A stretch of 10,324 bases of DNA from an uncultured Oscillospiraceae bacterium (GCA_934546725.1 CAKTED010000034.1:1-10324), one strand, 5' to 3'; shown: positions 1 through 6,981, numbered from the stretch's first letter. A program made the numbers and translations. The notes: generated from the letters alone by a model not told the origin.

Positions 1-36
1 GCGCGCGCCGCCGTAGTCCGGAGGAGACAGGGAAAA
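1..36 (+). other. Left edge with ribosome binding site of the first gene; upstream gene end not resolvable
   Basis: This short GC-rich stretch holds a GGAGGA element at 20-25 and a GGGA at 30-33 ahead of the ATG at 37. It probably contains or touches the 3' end of an upstream gene in the same operon. One frame stops at TAG 14-16, and another runs through to a TAA at 48-50, which would overlap the next gene. Too little sequence is present to choose between them. No promoter is visible, so the operon probably starts to the left of the window. Confidence 0.4.
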
Positions 37-1344
37 ATGAGAATGATTAAAAGACATATGTTTTTGCTGCCCGCCCTGCTTGCAGTGCTTGCTTATATGC
101 TGTCATTCCCGGCTATGGCAGAGGATGAAGACGCCTTCAACGGCTATTCGGCCGATGCGCTTACGATAAAGGTCGGCTACTATGGCGGCCCGTATTACGA
201 AAAGGCCGTGTTTACGCTCGAGGAGCTTTGGGCGATGGACGTGGTTTGCGCGGACTATACGTTTATCGACAATATGCCCGGCGTGGTCATAGACCACGTT
301 GCGGGAGTGCGGCTTTCCGACCTGATGGACGCTGCGGGTATTGATACCGGCAGCATCCGCACGTTTTATTTCTGGACGCGCGATAAGCAGTCGGATTATT
401 ACACAAGCTATACGAAGGAGGCGCTGCTGGATACGCCGCGCTACTGCTTTTATTCTCTGCCGGATAACTGGGATGACGAGGAGGGGATGGGAAACGAGCT
501 CGCCACGAGCTATGGTGAGCCGGTGGATACGCTGATAGCCCTTGCCGACGACTGGAACCGCTGCATCGCGGGAGCCACCTTCGGCAGCGATTATCTGGAG
601 CTTAACACTAATACGCGCTTCCGGCTCATTTTCGGCCAGACGAACGGCTGGGAGCGAACGGCATCGCGAAGCGCCAAATGGATCCACGAGATAGTTGTGG
701 AGATAGGCGGCGCGCCGACGATTACAATGGACGACAGCGTTCTCGAGGGTGAGGTCGGAAGCGTCCTGCGCACGCAGACGAGCATAAGCGCAGAGGAAGC
801 CGTTCTGGCAAACGAGAGCGTTCACTGGTCAAGCAGCGACGAATCCGTCGCGACCGTGGACGAAAACGGAAGCATCAGCCTTGTCGGCGAGGGTACGGCC
901 GTCATCACGGCGGAATTCTCCGGCGTGAGCGCCTCAATAGAGGTGACCGGCGTGGCCGGAGCGGCAGAGCCGATCGAATCCGGCGGAAGCGTGGGAGACG
1001 CGGCTGCGGTGCAGACCTCCGCGCCTGCCGAACCGAGCCGTCCGCCGGCGGAGAATACCACACCGTCTGAGATAACGCCCGTTGAGCCCACGGAGACGCG
1101 GCCGGAGCCGGTCGAGCCGCCGCAGGAGCAGAGCCGTGAGCCGGAGGTGAAAACCGACAGCTCAAAGGGCGGCGTGCAGAACTGGCGAATTTACGAAATG
1201 AGCGAGACCGCGGCGGAGCTTGGCAATATCGAGCAGCCCGGCGCGATACGCGCGGTGTGCCTTGCGGCGCTTGCACTGCTTGCTTTGGGCGGCGCAGGCT
1301 TTGCCGGGATATTTTATATTGAGCTTGGGAGAAAGAGACAATGA
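37..1344 (+). CDS. Secreted, membrane-anchored protein with molybdopterin-oxidoreductase-like fold and bacterial Ig-like (BIG2) domain
   Basis: This 435-residue protein is probably exported and held on the cell surface. Residues 1-28 form a signal peptide with an AMA cleavage site. Residues of about 40-225 resemble the sulfite-oxidase/molybdopterin-dependent-oxidoreductase-like domain found in clostridial surface proteins, with the landmarks GVRLSDLMDAAGI, LLDTPRYCF and a late RTASRSAKW. I see no clear molybdenum-binding cysteine motif, so it is more likely a binding module than an enzyme. A BIG2 Ig-like domain follows (about 228-305, with WSSSDESVATVDENG and GEGTAVITA), then a Pro/Glu-rich spacer (about 310-370), a single membrane helix (about 402-425) and a short RKRQ tail. 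There is no LPXTG sortase signal. The ATG at 37 is chosen for the purine-rich site before it, although the frame stays open to the window edge. It overlaps the ExbB-like gene by 4 nt (ATGA), implying coupled translation. The ligand is unknown. Confidence 0.88.
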   Translation: MRMIKRHMFLLPALLAVLAYMLSFPAMAEDEDAFNGYSADALTIKVGYYGGPYYEKAVFTLEELWAMDVVCADYTFIDNMPGVVIDHVAGVRLSDLMDAAGIDTGSIRTFYFWTRDKQSDYYTSYTKEALLDTPRYCFYSLPDNWDDEEGMGNELATSYGEPVDTLIALADDWNRCIAGATFGSDYLELNTNTRFRLIFGQTNGWERTASRSAKWIHEIVVEIGGAPTITMDDSVLEGEVGSVLRTQTSISAEEAVLANESVHWSSSDESVATVDENGSISLVGEGTAVITAEFSGVSASIEVTGVAGAAEPIESGGSVGDAAAVQTSAPAEPSRPPAENTTPSEITPVEPTETRPEPVEPPQEQSREPEVKTDSSKGGVQNWRIYEMSETAAELGNIEQPGAIRAVCLAALALLALGGAGFAGIFYIELGRKRQ

Positions 1345-1967
1345 ACGTGACCGTACTGAACAATGCGCTTCGCGCCATGGCAAATGCGCTGGAAACGCCG
1401 GTAATAATTATCCTCTTTGCGCTCATCGCCGTGACCGTCATAATGCTGGGCGCGCTTATGGCCGAGTTTTTCACGGAGCGGCGGCATCTGAGCCAATGCC
1501 TGCCAGAGCTTCTCAGCGCTCTGCAATCGAGCCAAAAGCCTGAGGACGCCATAAACGAAGCACGCCTGCTCCCGCGCCAAAGGCGGCTGCTGCTTACGCT
1601 TTGCGAAAAGCGCGAGCTTTCGCCGCTCAAGCGCGAGGCGCTGGCGGGCGACCTGCTGGAGGCGGAAAAGGCGCATTACGCCCTGCGCGTGCGCATAACC
1701 GACCTCGTAATGAAGCTCGGCCCCATGTTCGGCCTGCTCGGCACGCTTATCCCGCTCGGCCCCGGCATCATAGCTCTTGGCCGGGGCGATACATACACGC
1801 TTTCAACAAGCCTTTTGAGCGCCTTTGATACTACCGTGGCGGGTCTTGTGGCGGCAGCGCTGGCCACGGTGCTTTCAACAGTGCGCCGCCGCTGGTACGC
1901 TCGCTATATGAGCCAGCTTTCCGCAGCGGCGGAGAGCCTGCTTGAAGCATTGGAGGATGAAGCATGA
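1341..1967 (+). CDS. MotA/TolQ/ExbB-family proton channel protein
   Basis: This 208-residue membrane protein has the ExbB/TolQ layout. There is one N-terminal helix (about 19-43), a cytoplasmic basic loop (about 45-125), and two helices (about 130-150 and 162-188). The second and third helices carry the family signature: LGPMFGLLGTLIPLGPGI and then a Thr/Ser-rich segment around AFDTTVAGLVAAALATV. Family members form a pentameric proton channel that drives an ExbD/TolR-type partner and passes energy to surface or envelope machinery. The partner here is almost certainly the DUF2149 protein encoded next, which starts inside this gene's stop (4-nt ATGA overlap). No flagellar genes are nearby and the protein is shorter than MotA, so a transport or envelope role is more likely than motility. 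The driven process is not known from the sequence. Confidence 0.9.
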   Translation: MNVTVLNNALRAMANALETPVIIILFALIAVTVIMLGALMAEFFTERRHLSQCLPELLSALQSSQKPEDAINEARLLPRQRRLLLTLCEKRELSPLKREALAGDLLEAEKAHYALRVRITDLVMKLGPMFGLLGTLIPLGPGIIALGRGDTYTLSTSLLSAFDTTVAGLVAAALATVLSTVRRRWYARYMSQLSAAAESLLEALEDEA

Positions 1968-2302
1968 GACGGCACAGAACGGGAAAATTCGGCTCCGCCT
2001 CCGCCTTTGACGGAGGGGACGTGAACCCGATGGACGGCGTGGCGAACCTTGCGGACGTGATGCTCGTCTTTGCCTGCGGGCTTATGCTTGCCCTTATAGC
2101 CTACTGGAACGTGGACGTATCCGGCGTGAGCGGCAGCATAGACCCCGTGGAGCAGGGGCAGGAGATCACGGAGGACGTCGGCGGCCTTGGCGAGAAGCGG
2201 GACGAGAGCGGGGAGAGCGAAACGCGGTTTGAGGAGGTCGGCAGGGTTTACCGCGATCCGGCCACCGGAAAGCTCTATATGGTGACGGAAGATGAAGGCT
2301 AA
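1964..2302 (+). CDS. DUF2149 family protein, probable ExbD-like partner of the proton channel
   Basis: The 112-residue protein has a short basic N-terminus, one membrane helix (about 29-48) and an acidic tail outside the membrane. The segment NPMDGVANLADVMLVF contains DVMLV, the same string typical of ExbD just at the start of its helix, with Asp31 in the position of the proton-carrying aspartate of ExbD/TolR. The tail ends with EEVGRVYRDPATGKLYMV, which I recognise as the DUF2149 C-terminal signature. Unlike ExbD it lacks a large folded periplasmic domain. DUF2149 genes are known to sit beside ExbB-like genes and CobN-like chelatase genes in methanogens and in Bacteroidetes heme (hmu) loci, where this one would correspond to HmuV. 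It overlaps its upstream neighbour by 4 nt and its downstream neighbour by 11 nt. The ExbD-like function is inferred from the motif and context. Confidence 0.85.
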   Translation: MRRHRTGKFGSASAFDGGDVNPMDGVANLADVMLVFACGLMLALIAYWNVDVSGVSGSIDPVEQGQEITEDVGGLGEKRDESGESETRFEEVGRVYRDPATGKLYMVTEDEG

Positions 2303-2777
2303 GCTTTTGGCCGCCGCCGTGCTGCTCGCGCTCCTGCTCTCCGCCTGCGGAGAAAGCGGGGCGGATATCTCGGCATATGCGGATACGCCCATAACCGTCA
2401 CGGGGCTGAAGGACGGGGAAATTACCGTTACCCCGGCTCAGCTCGCGGAGCTTGACTGCGTTTCCCGCACGGGCTCGGGCGCGACGGCGAAGGCCGGTAC
2501 AGTGAACGCCTACGGTCCGCTTATGAACACGTTTCTTGCTCAGTATGACTGCTCGGCGGCGGATTTTTACAAGATCCGCTTTATCTGCAGCGACGGCTAT
2601 AAAATAGTCCTGCGCGATAAATACCTTACGGATTATGAAATAGTCCTCGCCATATCCGACGGCGGCGAGCCGCTGGCGGAGGAGCAGCAGCCGCTGCGCA
2701 TCTTCATCCCCGGAGCGGAGAGCAGCAAATGGGCCTATTCCGTCACGCGCATCGAGCTTGAAAGGGAAAAGCCCTGA
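2292..2777 (+). CDS. Lipoprotein with molybdopterin-oxidoreductase-like (sulfite-oxidase-fold) domain
   Basis: This 161-residue protein begins with a lipoprotein signal ending in LLSAC (lipobox Cys19), so the mature form is probably tethered to the outer face of the cytoplasmic membrane. Residues of about 33-157 follow the pattern of the sulfite-oxidase-type molybdopterin-binding fold: a 'TPAQLAEL' strand/helix, GPLMNTFLAQY, IRFICSDGYKIVL, EIVLAI, then GEPL, PLRIFIPG and a final VTRIEL. It is much shorter than catalytic sulfite-oxidase family proteins and I cannot point to the usual cofactor-binding cysteine motif. I therefore read it as a substrate-binding or structural module. It starts 11 nt inside the DUF2149 gene, so it is translated with the proton channel pair. 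Together with the first gene this gives the operon two surface proteins of the same fold. The true ligand is unknown. Confidence 0.85.
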   Translation: MKAKLLAAAVLLALLLSACGESGADISAYADTPITVTGLKDGEITVTPAQLAELDCVSRTGSGATAKAGTVNAYGPLMNTFLAQYDCSAADFYKIRFICSDGYKIVLRDKYLTDYEIVLAISDGGEPLAEEQQPLRIFIPGAESSKWAYSVTRIELEREKP

Positions 2778-2798
2778 AAAATCGAATATGAAAAAACG

Positions 2799-2810
2799 GC
2801 CGCATGCGGC
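2799..2810. repeat. 12-bp perfect palindrome between lipoprotein and SLH genes
   Basis: GCCGCATGCGGC reads the same on both strands. It lies in the 71-nt gap between the lipoprotein stop and the SLH protein start. It has no loop and no following T-tract, so it is not a good terminator. It could be a regulator-binding site or chance in GC-rich DNA. An AAAGGA ribosome binding site for the next gene follows at 2836-2841. Confidence 0.3.
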
Positions 2811-2848
2811 GTTCTGCATATATAACGAAAAAATGAAAGGAACAGAAA

Positions 2849-3295
2849 ATGAAAACAAGAAAAGTATTAAGCCTTCTGCTTACGCTTTGCATGATCTTTT
2901 CCCTCTTTACGGGATTTACAGCGGCGCAGGCGGAGGAAACGGGGACAGAAACGACTTACGAAGCCAAGGTTGTTTTTGATCCGGAAACAAGCGGTAGAAT
3001 TTTCCGCGCCTATGTAAAGAGCGACGCAGGGCGTGATTTCGATACGACGAATGATCGAAACAAAGACTTTGAGTCAAACTGGAAGAAGTATGATACCACC
3101 GCCGGAGGCATGGCGATAAGAGAGTACGCCGATTATGATGAAATTTCCGACTGGGCGGAGGCGGCCATTGCCTGGGCGAACGCCGAGGGTCTCATTACCG
3201 GCCGCACGGATACGGCCATTGTTCCTCGAGGCGACGCTACCCGCGCGGAGGTTGCGACCATCCTCATGCGCTTCATGCAGAAATTTGTAAAGTAA
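2849..3295 (+). CDS. Small secreted protein with one C-terminal S-layer homology (SLH) domain
   Basis: The 148-residue product has a clear signal peptide (residues 1-28, cleavage after AQA) and one recognisable SLH domain at about 93-142. The SLH evidence is YADYDEISDWAEAAIAWA, GLITGR and the closing TRAEVATILMRF, which is the clostridial form of the TRAE motif. SLH domains bind secondary cell-wall polysaccharide. Most anchoring proteins carry three repeats, so a single one is unusual. Residues 78-92 (WKKYDTTAGGMAIRE) look like the linker normally found between two SLH repeats, which suggests an internal deletion fused the N-terminus to the last repeat. Residues 31-77 are hydrophilic and not recognised. 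The start is supported by AAAGGA seven bases upstream. The 71-nt gap from the previous gene means it may share that operon or have its own promoter, but I see no convincing one. Confidence 0.85.
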   Translation: MKTRKVLSLLLTLCMIFSLFTGFTAAQAEETGTETTYEAKVVFDPETSGRIFRAYVKSDAGRDFDTTNDRNKDFESNWKKYDTTAGGMAIREYADYDEISDWAEAAIAWANAEGLITGRTDTAIVPRGDATRAEVATILMRFMQKFVK

Positions 3296-3356
3296 AGAGC
3301 CTGCACACGCGGTATAAAGCACTGCGGCAGACGTAAAAGGCGGATATGGACAAAGC

Positions 3357-3398
3357 AACGGCGGGGGTGCATCTTGATCAATGCACCCCCGCCGTTTT
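3357..3398. terminator. Strong terminator between convergent genes
   Basis: Arms 3357-3372 and 3381-3396 (AACGGCGGGGGTGCAT and its exact complement) form a perfect 16-bp stem around an 8-nt loop. On the plus strand the stem runs into TTTT at 3395-3398, as expected for an intrinsic terminator of the SLH gene. On the minus strand it lies about 20 nt beyond the FmdE-like stop and is followed by a T-rich but interrupted tract. It probably stops both converging operons. Confidence 0.85.
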
Positions 3399-3417
3399 CA
3401 CGCGGCAAATTTTGATG

Positions 3418-3948
3418 TTAGACGTTAAAACGATCGTAGCTGGTATAGCAGTCCGTGCAGAGCTTTTTATCGCCGGCAAGGCGTATCCAATTTGCGCCCG
3501 CGACTTCGCCGCAGCAGTCACATTTGAAGGAATCAAAAATTCTGGCCTGCTCAGGCAATTCGAACCTGGTTTCTTTTACCTCGAACATATCATGAGGCTC
3601 ACAGCCCTGATAATACTCAAGGGACTGCTCGCGGGTCATTCCGGCAGGCTTTTCTTTCAGAACAAGGCGCACAGACCTGCCGGTTTTGCGGTTATAAAAG
3701 GAAAAGGCCTGCTTGCCGGTCATATGGAAGAGCAGGTTGCCCTTGCCGATGCTGCATCCGAGAATAACCTGAATGGCATCGCAGCCGCAGGCATCGTTTT
3801 CAGAAATGCATACGACCTGCTCATCCTCGGAAAAAGTAAGCTCCAGCAGCTCGATGGCATACAGGGAAGCCTTGTAGCCAATCGTCAGTCCGCCGCACAC
3901 ATGTCCGTGAAAGGCGGCGGCTTTTTCCCAAAGTGCTGTTTTATCCAT
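3418..3948 (-). CDS. FmdE-family protein with C-terminal zinc ribbon
   Basis: This 176-residue cytoplasmic protein is named after FmdE, encoded with methanogen formylmethanofuran dehydrogenase, but the family is widespread in anaerobes and often found with metal transport genes. The N-terminal domain carries the family's metal-site residues: FHGHVCGG (His14, His16, Cys18) and ENDACGCDAIQ (Cys54, Cys56), followed by GCSIGKGNL. The C-terminal part has two CxxC pairs (Cys143/146 and Cys164/167), a treble-clef or zinc-ribbon pattern that fits 'FmdE plus zinc ribbon' proteins. It starts two bases after the ATPase stop, making it the last gene of the importer operon. I infer that it binds, stores or passes on the imported metal or its complex. 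No methanogenesis genes are nearby, and a formylmethanofuran role is unlikely. Confidence 0.85.
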   Translation of the reverse strand: MDKTALWEKAAAFHGHVCGGLTIGYKASLYAIELLELTFSEDEQVVCISENDACGCDAIQVILGCSIGKGNLLFHMTGKQAFSFYNRKTGRSVRLVLKEKPAGMTREQSLEYYQGCEPHDMFEVKETRFELPEQARIFDSFKCDCCGEVAGANWIRLAGDKKLCTDCYTSYDRFNV

Positions 3949-3950
3949 AA

Positions 3951-4736
3951 TTATTTACCCTCCATTGTTGATTTTATGTCCGGGAACGGAATGATCACCG
4001 GAATATCCATATAAGATTCCAAATGTACGTTCATTTCGTAAACCGCTTCAATATTTTCGGGCGTCATAACCTCAGAGCCGCCGTATGCGTATACGCCTGC
4101 GCCCTTGAGAAACAGAAAACGGTCACAGTATCGGATTGCCAGATTGAGATCGTGCAGAACAGTAATAACGCAGATATTGTTTTCCCGGGCGATTCTGCGA
4201 ACCGTGTGCATGACTTCGTGCTGATTTCGGGGGTCAAGGTTGCTGGTTGGCTCATCCAGAAGCAGAAGCTTCGGCTGCTGAGCCAGGGCGCGCGTCAGCA
4301 TGACCTTCTGTGCCTCGCCGCCGGAAAGCTCCGAAACATTGCGGAGAACATACTTTTCCAGATCCATTCTCCGGATAATGTCCATGGCTATCTGCCTGTC
4401 CTCATCCGTTGCATCCCATTTGATATAGGGCTTTCTTCCAAGCAGAACGGTGTCGAACACGGTCATGTTTACAGCAGTCGTATTTTGAGGTACAAAAGCT
4501 ACCTGCTGTGCCATTTCACGGTTGGACATTGCAAATATGTCCCTGCCATCCACGGTAACGGATGCGTCTCTGGTACGGTGAATCCGGTCGATGCATTTGA
4601 GCAGCGTGCTCTTGCCGGCACCGTTGTTTCCCAAAATTGCCAGACATTCACTTCTGTTCATGGAGAAGCTTACCTTGTCCAGCACTTTTCCGGAGGATGA
4701 ACTGTAGGAGTAGGAGATATTTTTAACTTCAATCAT
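3951..4736 (-). CDS. ABC transporter ATP-binding protein, FecE/BtuD/FhuC-type
   Basis: This 261-residue ATPase powers the importer. All nucleotide-binding elements are present: Walker A GNNGAGKST (36-44), Q-loop Gln84 in FVPQN, signature LSGGE (137-141), Walker B LLLLDE (157-162, catalytic Glu162), D-loop SNLD and switch His195 in VLHDLNLA. The spacing and the segment VFDTVLLGRKPYIKW are typical of iron-siderophore/heme/cobalamin importer ATPases. The frame is open upstream to 4859, but the start at 4736 (MIEVKNISY) is chosen because homology begins there and it overlaps the permease stop by 8 nt in the usual manner. The upstream extension is merely permease sequence read in another frame. 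A GGGGG-containing site precedes the ATG. The substrate cannot be read from this subunit. Confidence 0.93.
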   Translation of the reverse strand: MIEVKNISYSYSSSSGKVLDKVSFSMNRSECLAILGNNGAGKSTLLKCIDRIHRTRDASVTVDGRDIFAMSNREMAQQVAFVPQNTTAVNMTVFDTVLLGRKPYIKWDATDEDRQIAMDIIRRMDLEKYVLRNVSELSGGEAQKVMLTRALAQQPKLLLLDEPTSNLDPRNQHEVMHTVRRIARENNICVITVLHDLNLAIRYCDRFLFLKGAGVYAYGGSEVMTPENIEAVYEMNVHLESYMDIPVIIPFPDIKSTMEGK

Positions 4737-5811
4737 AATGCTTTGCCCCCTTGAACAGCAGGAACAGGAACATGGGCGCGCCAAGGAAGGATGTAAGCGC
4801 TCCGATGGGGAGGATGACGGGCGCCATAACGGTTCTGCTGACGAGGTCTGCCAAAACAAGCAGCACCGCGCCTGCGATTGCGGAGCCGGGAATCAGGTAG
4901 CGGTAATCGTTGCCTGTAAATCTTCGCATGATATGGGGGGCGACCAGCCCCACAAAGCTGATAATGCCTACGAAGGACACGGCAACTGCGGCCAGCAGAG
5001 AACAAATTCCCATACTGATCAGCATTACGGAGCGAGTATTTACACCCAGGCTCTTTGCGGTATCGGCGCCGCTCTCCATGGCATTATAATTCCAGCGATT
5101 GAGCAGAAAATAGATGCCTGATGCCAGAAGTACAACAGTCAGGATCAGAAGGTCATGCCAGTTTGTGCTCCCAAGATTGCCGAAAGTCCAAAACACGATT
5201 GCGCCCAGCTTTGTATCATCTGCAAAGTATTGAAGAATGGTGCTTGCTCCGCTGAAAAGGGCGCTGAGCGCTGTACCGGCAAGGATCAGACCGCCGGGGC
5301 CGATATTTTTCTTCAGCCGCGAAATACCAACCACTACGACGGTGGAAACCATTCCAAACACAAATGCGCACAGGGTGACGATGTAAGGATTGTTGATGGT
5401 GATCGCCGTGGTTGCGTTAGCCGAATTGACCACGCCGCCGCCGAAAACGACTATTCCAAGGGCTGCGCCGAACGCGGCGCCCTGAGAAACGCCCAATGAG
5501 GATGCAGATGCCAGCGGGTTGCGCAGAACGCATTGCATTACCGCGCCTGATGCTGCCAATGCGGCGCCGACAACGATAGCCGTGACCGCTCTTGGCAGGC
5601 GGATGTTGATAATGGCAGTGCGGTATATTTTTTCACCGCCGCCGGCCAGAACCCTGAAAATATCGAGCAGGGGTATATGGATCGAGCCTACTCCGATGGA
5701 GTATAACGCAGCGGCGAGAGTTATGACCGCGGTGATGATAAGCGCAAGCCTTTTGCGGCGCAGATATTGATTGTATACCTGCAGGCCGCCGTTATGCTTA
5801 TTTTTTTTCAC
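4729..5811 (-). CDS. ABC transporter permease, FecCD (BtuC/FhuB) family
   Basis: This 360-residue integral membrane protein has about ten hydrophobic segments and the FecCD family signatures. These are IRLPRAVTAIVVGAALAASG and VMQCVLRNPLASASSLGVSQGAAFG near the first third, a central TALSALFSGA, and VGIISFVGLVAPHIMRRFTG, the cytoplasmic coupling region that contacts the ATPase. Family members work as dimers that pass metal chelates (siderophores, heme, cobalamin) across the cytoplasmic membrane. The start is GTG at 5811, three bases after the stop of the binding protein. A GGAG within the end of that gene serves as ribosome binding site. Length is normal. A single permease gene is present, so the transporter should be a homodimer. 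Substrate is not determined. Confidence 0.93.
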   Translation of the reverse strand: MKKNKHNGGLQVYNQYLRRKRLALIITAVITLAAALYSIGVGSIHIPLLDIFRVLAGGGEKIYRTAIINIRLPRAVTAIVVGAALAASGAVMQCVLRNPLASASSLGVSQGAAFGAALGIVVFGGGVVNSANATTAITINNPYIVTLCAFVFGMVSTVVVVGISRLKKNIGPGGLILAGTALSALFSGASTILQYFADDTKLGAIVFWTFGNLGSTNWHDLLILTVVLLASGIYFLLNRWNYNAMESGADTAKSLGVNTRSVMLISMGICSLLAAVAVSFVGIISFVGLVAPHIMRRFTGNDYRYLIPGSAIAGAVLLVLADLVSRTVMAPVILPIGALTSFLGAPMFLFLLFKGAKHYD

Positions 5812-5814
5812 AGG

Positions 5815-6981
5815 TCATTCTCCGAGCGTGACCTTGCCGTACCCTGCGCCGGCATCCTTCAAAACGCTGAGATAATCGGGCTGGCCAAGGAACATATCAA
5901 AAATCTCGCTGGCCTTTGCCTCAAAATCAATATCCGCAAATGCCTCAGGATAAAGCAGCGTGCCGACATAATATGCGCTTACCAGAGGAATTTCAACGTT
6001 AGACCAATGCCAGGTGGAGTTGGGCCACTGATCGAGATTACCGTTCTGAACTGCCTGAAGCTGCTCAAAGTAAGCCGGATTCTCGGCATAATCGGTGTTA
6101 ATAAGACCCATGCTGCCGGAATCGAAGAAAATAATCTCGGGATCCCATGCCAAAATCTGCTCACGGTCAACCATTACGCCGCTGGAGCCGCTCTGCCCGG
6201 CAATTTCCTCCGCTGCGTCATTGGCTGCGAGAACTTCAAAGACGGAATAATTTGTATAAACACCGTCGATGCTGTGGCTGCCCTTGAAGGTGGCTCCGGC
6301 GCCCAAAACGGTGGGCTTGCCTTCGTCGGGAACGGAGGCTGCACGCTCCTCCAGATCGGCCAGGCTGTCATCAATGAACTTGATAAGAGCTTCGGCTCTG
6401 TCGCTGACGCCGCATACATCCGCAAGAATGCGCAATGACTGATCGTAATCATCTCCGAAGAGAGTGCCCTGATACACGCATACGACGGGAATGCCGGTTT
6501 GCGTCTGAAGGTTATCTGCAACGTCGGAGTTGTCGGTGGTGAGAATAACGTCAGGGTCGGCAATTATGATCTGCTCGGGATAATAAGCGGTCTCACCCAT
6601 GGCATTGGTGCCGCAGTTGGGCAATGTGCTCCATTTATCAACGTGAGGGTAGGCGTAAGCCTGGATGGGGCTGGACGCAATTTCGCACTCCTCGATACCG
6701 ACGGCCATATCCGCCAGTCCGAGATAAGATATCATTCTGGGAGTATTACCAAGGGGGACAATGGTTTTTACATTGGCGGGGATCTCAACCTCACGACCCA
6801 CTGCGTCCGTTACGATGCGGGTTTCAGGTTCGCCGGTGTCTGAAGGCTGTTCGCTTTCAGCTGGCTGTCCGGATAGAGTGGGCTTGGCGGAGTCCTGGGG
6901 AGGGGTGTTTTTTTCTGCGCCGCAGGCCGTCATGGCGAACAGCATGATCATAGCCAGCAGCATTGCAATGATTTTTTTCAT
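5815..6981 (-). CDS. ABC transporter substrate-binding lipoprotein, FecB/BtuF-type (cluster A-2/class III)
   Basis: The 388-residue protein has a lipoprotein signal ending in AMTAC (Cys20), a Pro/Ser/Glu-rich tether to about residue 50, and then a two-lobed binding protein of the FecB/BtuF/TroA-like class. Landmarks are TRIVTDAVGREVEIPANV at the start of the first lobe, PEQIIIADPDVILTT, TGIPVVCVY, the second-lobe ILAWDPEIIFFDSG, and a C-terminal WHWSNVEIPLVSAYYVGTLLYP. It should capture a metal chelate outside the membrane and deliver it to the permease. The start is backed by AAAGGA seven bases upstream of the ATG. A 58-nt gap separates it from the flavodoxin-like gene, with no terminator seen, so both are probably in one transcript. 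Siderophore, heme, corrinoid or another metal complex remain possible, since binding residues cannot be assigned by eye. Confidence 0.92.
   Translation of the reverse strand: MKKIIAMLLAMIMLFAMTACGAEKNTPPQDSAKPTLSGQPAESEQPSDTGEPETRIVTDAVGREVEIPANVKTIVPLGNTPRMISYLGLADMAVGIEECEIASSPIQAYAYPHVDKWSTLPNCGTNAMGETAYYPEQIIIADPDVILTTDNSDVADNLQTQTGIPVVCVYQGTLFGDDYDQSLRILADVCGVSDRAEALIKFIDDSLADLEERAASVPDEGKPTVLGAGATFKGSHSIDGVYTNYSVFEVLAANDAAEEIAGQSGSSGVMVDREQILAWDPEIIFFDSGSMGLINTDYAENPAYFEQLQAVQNGNLDQWPNSTWHWSNVEIPLVSAYYVGTLLYPEAFADIDFEAKASEIFDMFLGQPDYLSVLKDAGAGYGKVTLGE

Noticed and set aside
1020..1160. Pro/Glu-rich region of the first gene as a tandem repeat or sortase-linked wall spacer
   Set aside because: The composition is biased but there is no regular repeat unit, and the C-terminus lacks an LPXTG motif. 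It is described as a spacer only.
905..1630. Minus-strand open frame of 241 codons opposite the first gene and ExbB-like gene
   Set aside because: It is Arg/Ser-rich low-complexity translation typical of GC-rich antisense, and the plus strand has clear domains and coupled overlaps.
37..3295. Flagellar stator (MotA/MotB) interpretation of the channel pair
   Set aside because: The channel is shorter than MotA, the partner lacks an OmpA-like peptidoglycan-binding domain, and no motility genes are nearby.
3346..4014. Plus-strand open frame of 222 codons across the terminator and FmdE-like gene
   Set aside because: It begins upstream of a strong terminator hairpin and runs through it, then lies antisense to a well-conserved metal-binding protein.
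4737..4859. 41-codon N-terminal extension of the ATPase
   Set aside because: The extension is the permease coding region read out of frame. Homology and the 8-nt stop/start overlap fix the start at 4736.
5767..6438. Plus-strand open frame of 223 codons opposite the binding protein
   Set aside because: The opposite strand encodes a complete FecB-type lipoprotein with a signal peptide and operon spacing. The plus frame shows no domain.
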